Assembly (NCBI GenBank): GCA_028583405.1
Contig: CM053246.1
Coordinates: 21,707,570 to 21,771,569, forward strand
DNA length: 64,000 nucleotides
Direction: 5' to 3'
Source: Pogonophryne albipinna
Taxonomy: Eukaryota; Chordata; Actinopteri; Perciformes; Artedidraconidae
Position 1 is the first letter of the stretch; the number at the start of each line of letters is the position of its first letter. Under the pieces are notes generated by a model that saw nothing but the letters and a program-made list of their open reading frames with translations, searched no databases and had not been told where the DNA came from. The position numbers and the translations under genes are program-made. Positions 46,775 to 59,107 of the stretch are shown piece after piece.

Positions 46775-47055
46775 AAATGTTGCCGGCGGACATGTCTGAA
46801 GCTCGATCAACAACCAATCACATGAATCTCCCGTCCCGGACACACAAGCATGCGGTTTGATTGGCTAGAGCTTGTACTGGCATATGATTTGATTGGCTGA
46901 TGCTTCCGTCGATGCTTCAAAAGTTGAACATTGCTCAACTTTTGAAGCGAGCAACGCTCCCACAATGCAGTTCGGCAAAGTGTGACATCACCCCATTCAA
47001 AGTGATGGGCAGAAGCGTTGAAGCTTCAACGCATGCCGCCGTGTGGACGGGCCAT
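46775..47055. mobile_element. Partial inverted copy of the 36133-36438 MITE
   Basis: Shares AACAACCAATC, TGGCTAGAGCTTGTACT, CCACAATGCAGTTCGGCAAAG and GTTGAAGCTTCAACGC with the first copy on the opposite strand. The left outer repeat is missing and the right end has a changed terminus. Confidence 0.75.
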
Positions 47056-47950
47056 TAGGCTGTATCTCAAACTACTCACTAGGAAACAATTTGAAGGCGT
47101 TACTCAAAGACCTGTGGCTGACTGGTAATTTCCTGTCACAGGATTAGCAGAAGAGTTGAGATATTTTTTATTCCTATAGCAGCTGTAACCGTCAGGTTGC
47201 ACTTGACGAAAAATGCCTCAGAACACATTTGCACTGCATGTGGCTTCAAACCATTAATCATGGATTATGAAAATAATATCTTCTCAGTTCTAATTAAATT
47301 TAAAAGTGTGCAGATGTGCAGAGAGGTTTATATTAAAGTGGAAAAATTATATCCTCTTTGTTTATAGACAAAAATAACAATTAAAATGAAATGTGCTCAG
47401 ACTGTCATTGTTGTAATTATAGTCGACAACCTCTTAGTCTACAATTATTTTTCAAATGTAGTCTCATACTCGCATCTGCTCACATAGCAGTCTTTTCTTC
47501 TCCTGTGTATGTACCTTTAACCACATTTGGCCTAACCTATTAGAGCTGTGGGCATTATGGTACCATGTCTCTATCAACCATACAAGTAAAAACCCACTCA
47601 AAACTGCCCAGTGGAGATAATACAATGATGGACTCGGAGATGTATAAATGGACGTTACAAGACGAGGAACAATGAAGGTCGGTTTTTTTTAGCAAAAATG
47701 TAAACATAGAGAGAAAAGGGTTAACTCCTACTGATCCTAACAAGCAGTACCTCTGGGCATGTATATCATCAGTATGCATCAACAGCTTACACATTAATCA
47801 CAATGTATGCAGAAGACATTTACTTACATCATGCACACATGAGAAGAAACTCTCCAGGGGCCTATAGTACATAAGTATAAACGGTAACTAACATTAACGC
47901 TTCAAGCTTAAGAAATACAGCAGATGTACGCCAGCAGCCGGCATATCAGA
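47056..47950. other. No recognisable feature
   Basis: AT-rich, no signature. Confidence 0.45.
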
Positions 47951-47951
47951 G

Positions 47952-48126
47952 TTATGAAACAGGCAGATTTGTGTACACGTAAAAAGGTCCTATATCTTCA
48001 CCCTGAAACTCCCAAATACAGGGGGAATTGGTTGTTGGCATGCCCCACGTTTGCCTGTTTTCATTCGATTTTTCAAACAACCCTTTGATTGAGGGATATT
48101 TAACATATGCATCTTCTCTAGGGGAT
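47952..48126 (-). other. Candidate terminal exon, unrecognised
   Basis: The minus strand has a textbook acceptor (CTTTTTCTTTGTTTTTGCAG ending at 48127) followed by an open frame of about 57 codons to a TAA at 47954-47952. The peptide (PREDAYVKYPSIKGLFEKSN .. GEDIGPFYVYTNLPVS) looks protein-like but matches no family I know. It could be a last exon of a host gene or chance. Confidence 0.28.
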
Positions 48127-48189
48127 CTGCAAAAACAAAGAAAAAGCCAGGAGAAATATAGTGATATCGTCACTCTAGAAAAAACTAAA

Positions 48190-51100
48190 TTGGCTCCAAC
48201 TACTCCTAATTTACCTAAAAGAACAAATCAATCAAATAGCACACAGTGTGATCTTCAAGGACCTAAGAAAATGACCTGCGTTTAATTGTATCCGCTACGA
48301 GAGCAGAATTGAGCCTGGCCGGAACCACCATCGAGTTGCATGTTAAAATAATCCATATTGCAATTAAAATGACAGGATGACAGTCAGATTGGCTGAGTGA
48401 TAGGCAGGGGCTGGTGGAGGCAGCACAGACAGAAAACAGCGATGTGAAACATGGTTTTTAATTTGCACAGAGATGACTATCTCATGTACAAAAGTATTGG
48501 TGTTAGCCCCCTGGGCACTGGGCAGTCCAAACACAGTTCCTCCTTTATTTTATTTTAAAATAATAGTAAAAAGAGAAATAGGCCATCTGGTTGCAAAAGC
48601 AACACCTACAGTAAATAGTTCACAAGGTTTCGGTAGTTTCACTGATCCCTTGAGTCACAATTCAACAATTGTTCAGATATTGATCAGTCCAGTTGCCTTT
48701 CTCAGACTTAAATCTACAAAAAGGGATCTTAAGGTGTAGTTTGACTTTGGGAGGTTAACTGACTGCTGCTGTCAGTCCGTCTACAGTGTAAAGCGTGATT
48801 CATGACAGGAATAGGTCAGCTAGTTCCAGTAGGAACTGGATTGTTGTGCCCAGACGCTTACCTCTGGGGTTACTGTGTGCACTGACTTACGCTTGGTGAA
48901 ATCATGCTGGAGTTATTCCTGCTGTGGCTCTCTCAAGATCTAAACAATAAAACTACAGAAAAGTAAGTGGACAGGCCCATTCTTTTAAAAATAATCAATA
49001 CATGAATAAAACATGTCAGGAAGAGGCACCAGCAGGTTTTCATCAGTGCATAAAAGGCTGCTTTCTTTTAGATATACAGTAGGATAACTGCAGAATACCA
49101 ATGATGTGTTGCGAGTATACCATGTGTCCACTAACTGTGCGTATGTACAGTACTCGATTCGTAGCAAGCTAATTTGTTGGCATGCATGTCGAGTGCTAAA
49201 TTACTGAATGTACCATTACTGTAATGAATATCCAAAAGGTTTAATGTGCATGCATATCCCAGTGGGTAACCGGCATAAACACCACACACATGTTTAATGC
49301 AATCACAGTTCCCGCATCATGTGTCGACTCAATTATATTCTCAAAGTGGGTCACTGCAACCAATTTCCGCCCCTTAATAACACAAATTCAATATTTGTAA
49401 ATAGTAAAAGTCCATCTTGACAGTATAAGAGCTGTAATTGTTCATGTTCTGCAGGACTATAATATGGATGCCTCCTTACTAAGAGCCCTGTTCAGGATAA
49501 ATTGGTTGCTACATTTAAACATGAAGTATAGGCTTAAGTCGAGAAAGAGACAGAAATGACATAAACAGAGAGAGCTGCCGGTCTGGAAAAAGGAAACATG
49601 ATAGCCAAGCAGCAGATTGATTTGTTTTGTTGTTCACAGTTTCTTTCACAAAACAGGATAGCCCACTGGTTTGGATCTGTCACCAATGGGAGTCTCCACA
49701 CTGTCTTTCAGACCTGTGAGAAATTCCAATTGTACCAAATCTACATTTCAGTTAATGATGATTTTTTTTTTTTAAAGGACAAAAACAACTAATTATAGGA
49801 TGACAAAAGGACTGTTTCAGCATACACAGGCAGATCTGTGTACAAAGTCTGCCATTAGATCTGGAACTGTCACTGTCAGTCAGGACCGAAAAAGACAGAA
49901 AGCTGCTGTTCTCTGCACAATTAGAAATCAATAAAAGTAGGAATGTACTCGGATTAATCAGTTAATTAATTACACTGTTCAAAGGTTAAAAATAGACAAC
50001 AAGAAAATATATGTTGGTGTCTGATAGATGCACACTCTTTATCAGACACTATGCACTTCAAGGCAGGTCAACACATGACTATCAGCCAGCATCCACATTG
50101 CCAGGGGGTTTCCCCCTGGGACTAATGAGCACTTTCCTGCAAAGTATTCAGGCAGTTGTGGATGACATTTAGAACAATAGGAAACTGCTGATGGATATAT
50201 GACCCAAACATGTCAAAGCAATGGCTCTGCTGATTAGCAGGTGTACTGTTATTTCCTATAGAGCCCAGCATAAGTATATTCTGTAACAACACAAGTTAAA
50301 CTAAACGATGATGTGTTATATAACTTACCCAGAAAAAAAGCACAATAATCTTAAAATGAACTGCATTATTCATGGTTATGGTCATGTGAAGGGTTCACAC
50401 TGTTGATAGGATACTGATATACTTATCAATAAAATAAAATAAAAAAGGAAAGCCTGGGGTTAAAGGCTAGGGGGTAAGGGTGAACTTAACATGACAGGAG
50501 ATAAACAAAGCCAACATTATCCACTTCTCCAAAATCCTATTTTAATTCCCTTTCTTCACTACTACAGTTAGAATTAAAACACTAGATCGTATGGCAAACA
50601 TAATATCTCAGATCTATTTTCGACAACCTAAAGAGAAAAGCTTTCTGGGTTACCTTCTCCACAGCTCATCCACACGTGCAGACAAAGGGAATCCCGATGC
50701 CACCTGCGCGTTGTTTTTGGCCGGAATAGAGCAGCTGTCACAACATCCAACAAATATTTTATTCTGTGTCAGCGTGTTTTCCTGCCATCCTCTGTTGGAG
50801 TGTGATTACTCCACAACTGCCCCAAACAAGCAGGGTAATCCTGAGTCGGATGTTGTTATTCACATAATGTTGCCCTGTCCACTTTTCTCAGAGATTAAGA
50901 CAACCAAAGCTCGCGCGCTGATTAAACTGCTTCTTGTTGGTTTCAGTTGTAATCCGTTTCACCATGCACTTCCTTCCAGTATCGAGGTACTTGTGTTCAG
51001 GCAGGTTGAAAGACTTCGCGTTTCAAACGCATCTCAAACTCGGTGATCTTCCTTCCTCCCTCCCAGCAGACGAGCAGTGTGGACCAATGGCAAGGCAGAA

Positions 51101-51245
51101 GGAGAGGAAGAGAGAGAGAGAGGCGCGCGCAGAGCTTCCCTCAGTCTGCTGTGGGATCAGCAAGAAGTCAAGTATTTGAACTGCTATCAGCACACCAAAG
51201 ACTCCATGAAACCATGAAGACCAATGTTATGGTTTTAATGTGTGT
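48190..51245. other. No recognisable gene
   Basis: Mostly AT-rich. A 151-codon plus-strand frame at 50591-51046 has no recognisable domain. 51060-51130 is GA-rich. Confidence 0.4.
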
Positions 51246-51261
51246 GTTGTACATTGTCTAT

Positions 51262-51341
51262 GCGTTTGGTTTGTGAAGCACTTTGAGTTACTTTTGTGTA
51301 TGACAAGTGCTATATAAATAAAGTTTGATATGATTTGATCA
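51262..51341 (+). mobile_element. LINE/SINE 3' tail
   Basis: GTTTGTGAAGCACTTTGAG then AGTGCTATATAAATAAAG and a (TTTGATATGA)-like tail: L2-type 3' signature. It served as target for the next element. Confidence 0.5.
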
Positions 51342-51930
51342 TATTGAGATGGGCCGGAGAATCGGAGCAGCGGGAGCGGTACTGCAGTCGCTTTACCGCA
51401 CCGTTGTGACGAAAAGGGGGCTGAGCCAGAAGGCAAAGCTCTCTGTCTACCGGGCCATTTTCGTTCCTACCCTCACCTATGGTCATGAAGGATGGGTCAT
51501 GACCGAAAGAACGAGATCGCGGATACAAGCGGCCGAGATGGGTTTTCTCCGCAGGGTGGCTGGTGTCTCCCTTAGGGATAAGGTGAGAAGTTCAGGTCAT
51601 CAGGGAGGGACTCAGGAGTTGAACCGCTCCTCCTTCGCGTCGAAAGGAGCCAGTTGAGGTGGTTCGGGCACCTACAGTAGTAAGGATGCCATCTGGGCGC
51701 CTCCCTAGGGAGGTGTTCCAGGCACGTCCAGCTGGGAAGAGACCAAGGGGTAGACCTAGGACCAGGTGGAGGGATTATATCTCTTCGCTGGCCTGGGAGC
51801 GCCTTGGGATCCCCCAGTCAGAGCTGGTTGATGTCTCCAGGGAAAAGGAAGTTTGGGGCTCTCTGCTGGAACTGCTACCCCCGCGACCCGACCACGGATA
51901 AGCGGAAGAAGATGGATGGATGGATGGATG
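51342..51930 (+). mobile_element. Rex3/RTE-type LINE, 5'-truncated
   Basis: Encodes the RTE/Rex3 C-terminal region in two frames: LSVYRAIFVPTLTYGHEGWV, then AEMGFLRRVAGVSLRDKVRS, frameshift near 51600, then PSGRLPREVFQARPAGKRPR and WRDYISSLAWERLGIPQSEL. Ends in (GATG)n, the known Rex3 tail. Flanked by about 12-bp direct repeats ATGATTTGATCA (51330-51341, 51928-51939). Confidence 0.83.
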
Positions 51931-51939
51931 ATTTGATCA

Positions 51940-52515
51940 CTAATTACAGGCAAAGATGGTCTGGACTGTACATTTTAGATATATTGACATTCCTATCCTT
52001 ATTTTAATAACAACAAAACATGATTTTATAATCTGATATTAATATACTCATTCAGCTAAATAAAGTTATAAATTGAGCAATGCCATGATTTTAATGAACA
52101 AACAGCCATATTTGCACCCTCGACTCTCTGGATTTCTTTTCATAAATCCTTCCTAGATATTACATTAATGTTGTGGTGAGAAATAGGTAGAAAGACTGAT
52201 CTGGAGCTTGTGCAAAATCACTACATCTACTGTTACTTCATTCACGAGAAATCAGAAGCAGGAAAATGTACATTCTAACATACACAATTTTGGGCACATA
52301 ATGTGAAGATAATGTGGTTTAACAGTATCACCAGAGGTATTATTAACTATTTAGCAACATGAACTCAGTGAATTCCCATAACCTACATTTTACATCTTAC
52401 TCCTTTACAACTACCGCTGACTGCTGAATAAAATGTATTGTGTTTTGCAATGGTAACATGTTCTATACAGTAAGTTCTCTTTCAGGTATTTGTGACTGAA
52501 TTGAGTGCCTGCAGT
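51940..52515. other. No recognisable feature
   Basis: AT-rich. Confidence 0.45.
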
Positions 52516-52518
<3 letters not shown>

Positions 52519-52555
<37 letters not shown>

Positions 52556-52575
52556 GCGCGTGCGCGTGCGTGCAT
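52519..52575. repeat. (GT)n/(GC) alternating tract
   Basis: (GT)n grading into GTGCGCGTGCGCGTGC, an alternating purine-pyrimidine run suited to Z-DNA. Confidence 0.85.
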
Positions 52576-52933
52576 CTGGTGCTTTGCTTTATTTCAATTG
52601 CTTCTTTCCAGGCAGCATAAACATATTGTGATTGGAATTAGAGGGAGTCAGCCATAACATTATGTCTTTCCTTAACAAGCCAAGGTCTGATAGGTCAGCG
52701 GTGCACTTATATTTACAAGAAGACCCAACTAACTGTGAGTGTAACACCTCCATCTCTCAATTGTCTGAATGAGTTATTAAAGGCCTCAGGGTTGCAATAT
52801 TTTACTCAGACAAAGTGGACCAATGTCACAAAACTCATCCATAGATGGTATCATAGATGGAGTCCTAATTGACTGTCAGTACCTCACGGGCATTTTTTTT
52901 CATAAATCCTTCCAGTGGTTTCAGTCAGATTCA

Positions 52934-53594
52934 GACCCCGTCCACACGGAGACAAAAATGAAAACGAACCGATGTCGATATCAAAAAAGTCTTCCGTCCA
53001 CACTGAATCGGCTCAAGAAACGTGTCCGTCCACACGAGAGACGCTGTAGTACATATGAGCCTGTGAGTGGCGCTGTACTTCCGCCACAAAATACACCAAA
53101 AGCAGCGAAGAAGACACCCGAGCATGGTTGCCCTTCTGTTTATTCTCCGCGGTGGATTTAGCAACATGTAGTTCATGTAGTTCTCCATGTCCACTTGTTG
53201 CTGATGGTTGTGGTAGAGGAGCTGTAGATTTTGCACTAACATCTGTATCATGGTCAGTAGCGTCTGGAGCACGAACGCAACCCTGTGATCCGCCATTGTT
53301 GTTGTTGTTGTTGGCGAAACACATCAGCAATGACGCGGGTGACGCGGGGGTGAGCAAGAGAGGTGGGGAGAGGCGGGGCCATGGCATCATCGTTATCAGG
53401 AAATGATTGTATAGGGCGTACACACGGAGCCGTTTGCCCCCCCAGAGCGTTTCGTCCGCAGATCTACCCACCTTGTGAGCCGTTATCACAGGGCTGTCGG
53501 ATCGGGCTCCATTTCGGCCTTGTGTGGACGAACCGTCCATACGATAAAGAACTATAGCGGATAACACCTGTTTCGTCTCCGTGTGGACGGGGTC
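52934..53594. mobile_element. PIF/Harbinger-like MITE, 661 bp
   Basis: GACCCCGTCCACACGGAGAC at the left and its complement at the right. 3-bp duplication TCA (52931-52933, 53595-53597). No transposase; (GTT)n near 53298-53314. Confidence 0.82.
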
Positions 53595-53830
53595 TCAGTT
53601 TCACTTTTTTCTCTGCTTTGGAATTTCAACTGAGTCAATACTAGGTTTCACAGCTGGATTTGGAAAGGCCGGATCATATTTCTGAGTCAGACCCAGAATA
53701 CATTTTGATGGGGAAATTGCCTGAAAAACAGCAATAAGTATGCAGGAAATTAACAAAACTCTACGGCCTGTTTAAAGCTGCTTTATTATAGGAGCAACTC
53801 TATCTGTTGATGTTTAAAACATTAAGAGTA

Positions 53831-54117
53831 GACACCCTTACTATCGGTGAAGAACCCAATACTTAATTCTCAGCAGAACATCCCCCCCCCCCCTTTTTCT
53901 TTGAAATACTATTTAATATTCACCCTTTATTTAATTTTGTTTTTATTTCCTTGCCCCCCCCCCCTTGTATGTTTGTGTGAATGAGATTGTGGGGTATTGG
54001 GGTTCGTGTTTATTTGTCAACTGTACTAGGAAAACACAGTATTTTACATGTAATGTCTTGAAAATGTCTGTTTGATAACTGTGCGAAAACTAATAAAAAG
54101 ATTTATAAAAAAAATAA
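53831..54117 (+). mobile_element. L1-like LINE, extreme 5' truncation
   Basis: Only 3' UTR, with two poly-C runs (53881-53893, 53955-53964) and AATAAAAAGATTTATAAAA plus A tail. Flanked by a perfect 15-bp direct repeat AAAACATTAAGAGTA (53816-53830, 54118-54132), typical of L1 target-primed insertion. Confidence 0.8.
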
Positions 54118-54490
54118 AAAACATTAAGAGTAATTGTTTTCTTGTGATCTGTGGCATGGGAAGTTTCAATGGCTACTGAAAAGGGATTTTGGTAAAATAA
54201 TGATCCTACCCAGACAGAAAAGAGCTAACATCAACACTTTGTCGTGAGGAATAATGAAGTGAAACAAAATAGCATCTAATTCACTTGCCAATAGTTGGTC
54301 AGGTGCTTATTGATGTAGACGTTGGACCCTTTCAGCTTTCTTCCTTGAGAGTTATATTAGAAGATTGATACCCCTTTCCTGTGGATTAAATATAAAGCTT
54401 TACAGCTAGCAGGCAACAACCTGGAGACTGAAAGAAGCAAGAGAGAACTAAATGTAAAAATTCCCCAAGTTTCCAATTAATCCTTTAAAC

Positions 54491-55595
54491 TAGGGCTGTC
54501 AAACGATTACAATTTTTAATCAGATTAATCAGAGCTTAAAAATTAATTAATCATGATTAATCACCATTCGAACTATGTCCAAAATATGCCATTTCTTTAT
54601 GTATATTGTTGTGGGAATGGAAAGATAAATGAAAGAAGGCGGATATATCCATTTAACATACAGTATCTATGTTTATTATAACATTTCTCTGCGTGTCAAA
54701 ATGAAAGACAGCCCACACACCTATCAATCATCAAACCGTGGGGTCTTAATTCATTACGAGTTGATTTAAATCAACGGGGGAGTACTTGAGGAAAGTCGAC
54801 GGGGGGGGGGGGCTAGTGGAGTACTTCGTGACCACAGAGTGTGAATGTTGTGATCAGCTGTTTTAGCGCAGTTCTCCAGTGAAGGGGGGGGAGTCTCCCT
54901 CCGCAGCCGGTTGGCGTAGTTTTGGCACAATTCCGTTGTACAGACCGACGTTAACAGCAGCCCTGTCTGTGCACACGGAGACCGACTCTGTCGTCCGGTG
55001 ATCTAACCGCCTTCTGGAAAAGCTTCACAAGTACGTCGGTACGAAAATGCGCTTTGTGTGTCACAAAGCGCATTTTCGTACCGACGTACTTGTGAAGTGA
55101 CGGTACGCATTTCAGTTTACGCACATAACCTGCGTACCAGTTATGTGCACCCCTGTACTACAGCAAAGTATTCTCCGTCGGGACTTCCTGCAACAACACC
55201 ACGCCGTTATCTTGATTCTGATTGGCCAGAAGACATTATCAAAGATGTTCTATTGAGAAGACGATCACTACGTGAAAAAAGTTTTCAAAACCGTTTCTGG
55301 TCTTCGGTATTTCCAGACAAGTGTCTACTGAAATCAATCTGACTAACTGCTGTCTGTGCAATTCTCGGCGCGAGTTGGCGGACTTTATTTTGCTTACTTT
55401 AACATCATTTTTCATGGTGGGGCTAAGCCATTTCTTGATATGGGTGTAGCCTACCCCAGCCATACCCTGGCGCTGCCACTGGTGGGATGTATGGGGCGGG
55501 CCATTCTGCACATGCGTTAAATGCGTTAAATATTTTAACGCAATCAATTCAAAAAATTAATTACCGCCGTTAACGCGATAATTTTGACAGCATTA
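54491..55595. mobile_element. Non-autonomous hAT element, copy 2
   Basis: Same family and orientation as 15900-16990. Perfect 8-bp duplication CTTTAAAC (54483-54490, 55596-55603). It keeps the segment TCAGATTAATCAGAGC near the left end, of which copy 1 lacks 12-14 bp. Confidence 0.9.
55023..55097. repeat. 36-bp perfect hairpin inside hAT copy 2
   Basis: Arms 55023-55058 and 55062-55097, 3-nt loop; identical to the copy 1 hairpin. Confidence 0.92.
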
Positions 55596-56065
55596 CTTTA
55601 AACATAAAACCCAAATAACAAAAACGTTAATGATCCTCTTTTCAACGTTTATACGAAAAAACGAAATGAAGTCGTTCTGACAGCAGTGACTTATCCACTA
55701 GTATTGTGAGTGTACCACTGTGACATATCTCCTTGAAGCCAATAAGCCTGAGGTGTATTTGGTCTATTTTTCTAGTATAAGGAAACCCTTAGGAATAACA
55801 ATCTGTCATCTTTCCAATCTGAGCTTCAGGGCATTCTTGCGAGAAAATACAACACAAATACCCACATGCGTTCTGCTTATTTACACACAGCTGCACACAC
55901 GAAGCTATTCCAACCATTGCTCCCTGCTGATTTAAGCTTTACAGTCATTGTAAAGCCGGTCTGAGTCTGTCCCATCAAGTAATGCTAATAAAGGAAAGGA
56001 GCGGAGAGTGGCCACACTATCTGAGAGTGAAAATGTGATCACCATTCGCTTTGTGGTGGTACAAC

Positions 56066-56067
56066 AT

Positions 56068-56113
<46 letters not shown>
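56066..56113. repeat. (CA)n microsatellite
   Basis: CA array with one CAAACA interruption. 55604-56065 and 56114-56950 around it hold nothing recognisable. Confidence 0.9.
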
Positions 56114-56115
<2 letters not shown>

Positions 56116-56954
56116 ATAAAATATTCCGCACCACCTCCACTGTGAAGGAACACATCTATCATACTGCTATGAATAAAGTCATAGAGTGAATAGATATGTT
56201 TACAGGAGATAAACACATTTATCTGGGATGTAAACATCACATCTATGTGACAAAAGATTGAGATGAAATTAATCTATTTAAATCTATTCATATTCCACCG
56301 CTGAGCTGCATATTACTTGCACCTAAAGAGGAAAGAAAATGATTGCGTTGAGTTGTAAAAGGAACAAAACAGAAGCGATGCTTCTGAATGCAAATAAATG
56401 CAATCCCTGCCCCTGCAGTGGATTGACTCAATCTTACATTTACACATCCTTGTATCGAGTTGAACTAAAATATCTCTAAATCATAATATGCAAATCTGAT
56501 CTCGAGGCTATGCGGACTCTGCTACAGAGATTAAAATGCTTCCACTATAATACAACCAGTATTTTTTCAGGAAGCATCCACACTGGTTCTCATTTCAGGG
56601 ACATCATTATTATTCTTACTGGCTTAAATGCTGTCAAAGACATTTAAGAATATAAATCCTTTATATGAATGAAATTATTCCACTCTGGGTGGCCAGTCTT
56701 ATTAGTTTAAGTGATCTCACTGTGCACTCTTTACTTCTAATTGGAAGCAGACATTTGCCACTGGTTGATTTTCCTTTAACCCCACAAGTCCCAATAGATT
56801 TGTTTGTTATGTGTTTTATTAATGATGTTTGTGACAAGTAAATTAACAATATGTGTGTATGTATATGACTGTATCTGCGTATCGGTGTATTGTTTGTTGA
56901 TATTTTCAACAGGGGGATTTACTTCTTAAGTGACACAATCATGGATATAACCAT

Positions 56955-56956
<2 letters not shown>

Positions 56957-57045
<89 letters not shown>

Positions 57046-57055
57046 AACACACACA
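56957..57055. repeat. (CA)n microsatellite
   Basis: About 45 CA units, imperfect at the right end. Confidence 0.92.
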
Positions 57056-57179
57056 AACTCAATCTCCTCCTGCACTTTATGTCGTAGCTGCTACATTGTA
57101 CTACCTTGTGGTAAATGCTTGCTGCTCATGCTCTTTCTGCATATCATGTATTTCTGTTTGCCATGTATATAAATATTAT

Positions 57180-57345
57180 GTTCATACATGTGGTATGTGA
57201 CGGGAGTCACGGGACTACGGATGGAAATTAGCTCAAAGCTAAAATCCGGCTCATTTACATTTCAAAGCATTATTTTTGTTTAAAATGTTCATTAATGTGC
57301 ATTGTCCCGGTTCAAATAACCGATTAAATACCTTTTTTTTTTTTT
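57180..57345 (+). mobile_element. LINE 3' end, relative of 10380-10495
   Basis: Shares GGGACTAC.GATG, AAATGTTCATTAATGTGCA and GTCCCGGTT..AAATAA with the tail at 10380-10495, more diverged. Confidence 0.5.
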
Positions 57346-57385
57346 AAACATACACACACATAAACACACACAAACACACACACGT

Positions 57386-57761
57386 ATCAGTATGGAATAT
57401 ATTATTCAACTTCACAGTCAAAAAGGAAGCCAGCCCAGTCAGTCTTCCTTGATCCATATGCTATCACATACATTAATAACACTACCGCCTATTTAATATC
57501 TTGTGTCTTTACAAGACTCTGCAGATTCACTTTCAAAGTCCCTCACCCTCCCACTAGACGCTGCTTTTATTTTCTATCCAGAGGTAGAAAATAAATCACC
57601 ATCTGTTGACTCAGGTGATAAGACACCATGTCTGTTAGGACACAATGCTGTGCAACATGTCTACCTCTTTCACTATTGAAGAGTGTTTTACACTTCAGAC
57701 ATAAGGACAAACATCTTCTTTTTTGTCACTGTTGCCTCACCCACAGACAAACAAAAACAAC
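57386..57761. repeat. Local duplication, copy A
   Basis: Matches 60086-60467 in direct orientation with a few substitutions and short indels; bordered by CA-rich sequence on the left. Confidence 0.92.
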
Positions 57762-57855
57762 CTTTTCCCATCCTTTTTGTGCACTGCAGTTAGGACATTG
57801 AAAGAGGAAGGAAATGCATCCCAGCACAAAGATCAGTGTTGTGGTTCTGTATTAT

Positions 57856-57903
<48 letters not shown>
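57856..57903. repeat. (AT)n microsatellite
   Basis: About 24 AT units, one interruption. 57904-58533 to its right has no recognisable feature. Confidence 0.92.
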
Positions 57904-57907
<4 letters not shown>

Positions 57908-58533
57908 CCCATTATTCCCTCTGTGTCGTCTCATAATGGGCAACATTTCAACTGAGGTAAAGGTCAAGATGTGTTTCCTTTTGTTGGTAGGCATCAAGTA
58001 GAGGTAACAATCATGACATTATCTGGAAAATGTCTTTGCATTTATCGTGCCTTGTGGAGCATTTCTCCTTTCACATAAATAACACAACAAACTAGTGTAT
58101 TTTAACAATGCATATGTGCCTTTTTGCTGACATTTACTAAACCTCAGCAACACCAGAACTAGCACAAAACATGACTGAGTTCTGCAAAAAAAAGTGAGGA
58201 AGTGCTGGAAACAATGTTGATATAAACATAAACCAATCTTTGTTTGATGTATAACTGAAATGTTTAACTCCTTTAATTGTATATTGTTTGGTCACCTGTG
58301 TCCTCACATTGGTAGTGAGTCCTCTTCTTCTTCTCATGGATTTTAAGTAGACAAAAATAAATTGAAATTGAATTAGAAATAGGTATTTTTATCTTTTTAT
58401 GACAGTAATTTCATGCATGGAGAGGTTACACTTATTATTTGGCTATTGTTATTCTCTTTATTTCTCTGACATAAGTCTCCGACAATAAAGGAGCTCAACC
58501 TTTGCAATAAATACTGTTAATTAAATACATAAA

Positions 58534-58604
58534 AAATGTAGGGGAATTGTACCAGTTGGGGCAATATATATATATGCCCCAACTGGTACAATTCCCCTAC
58601 ATTT
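58534..58604. repeat. 30-bp perfect hairpin with (AT)n loop
   Basis: 58534-58563 is the exact reverse complement of 58575-58604; loop 11 nt of alternating A/T. Could be a miniature foldback element or an RNA hairpin. Confidence 0.9.
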
Positions 58605-58815
58605 GTTGGGGGTGGTCTCTTTGTTCTCTGCTCAATGTGTTACATTTTTTTATTTTAACATCAATATATTGAGTTGCTACATTTTCAGAATTTGTGTTTT
58701 GAGGTCATTTAATTTGGAACAAGAACAGTGTGTACTATTTACAGGTCATAACTCAGAGTCACATATTGGAGCCTCATACTCATATAAACTAATCATTCTA
58801 CTCACATCTCGCTGA

Positions 58816-58821
<6 letters not shown>

Positions 58822-58852
<31 letters not shown>
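58822..58852. repeat. (CA)n microsatellite
   Basis: About 15 CA units. Confidence 0.9.
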
Positions 58853-58856
<4 letters not shown>

Positions 58857-59049
58857 TCACTTGCAGATCCCTCTTTTGAAAGGCTTCTGCTTTTCACTTT
58901 GCTCATCCTGTGTAAAGGGAGCGAGGCGTGCTGAGAGGTTTTGCCTCACACTGTGGTATCTCACTTTTCTCTTTACAAGTTAAACCCGTCAGTCCTCACA
59001 GCATGATCTCCAGGCATGACTCACCAGCACAACCCTGTGTCTGCGCACG

Positions 59050-59107
59050 TGTGCACACACACACGCTCGCGCACGCACACGCACGCGCACACACACGCAC
59101 ACACACA
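59050..59107. repeat. Mixed CA/CG alternating tract (Z-DNA-prone)
   Basis: GTGCACACAC, GCTCGCGCACGCACACGC and CGCGCACACACACGC: nearly 58 bp of purine-pyrimidine alternation. Confidence 0.75.

Noticed and set aside
50101..50120. Short palindrome CCAGGGGGTTTCCCCCTGG
   Set aside because: Only an 8-bp stem; no T-run, repeat or neighbouring gene to give it meaning.
50591..51046. 151-codon plus-strand open frame
   Set aside because: No recognisable domain, no splice or promoter context, composition not clearly coding; more likely chance.
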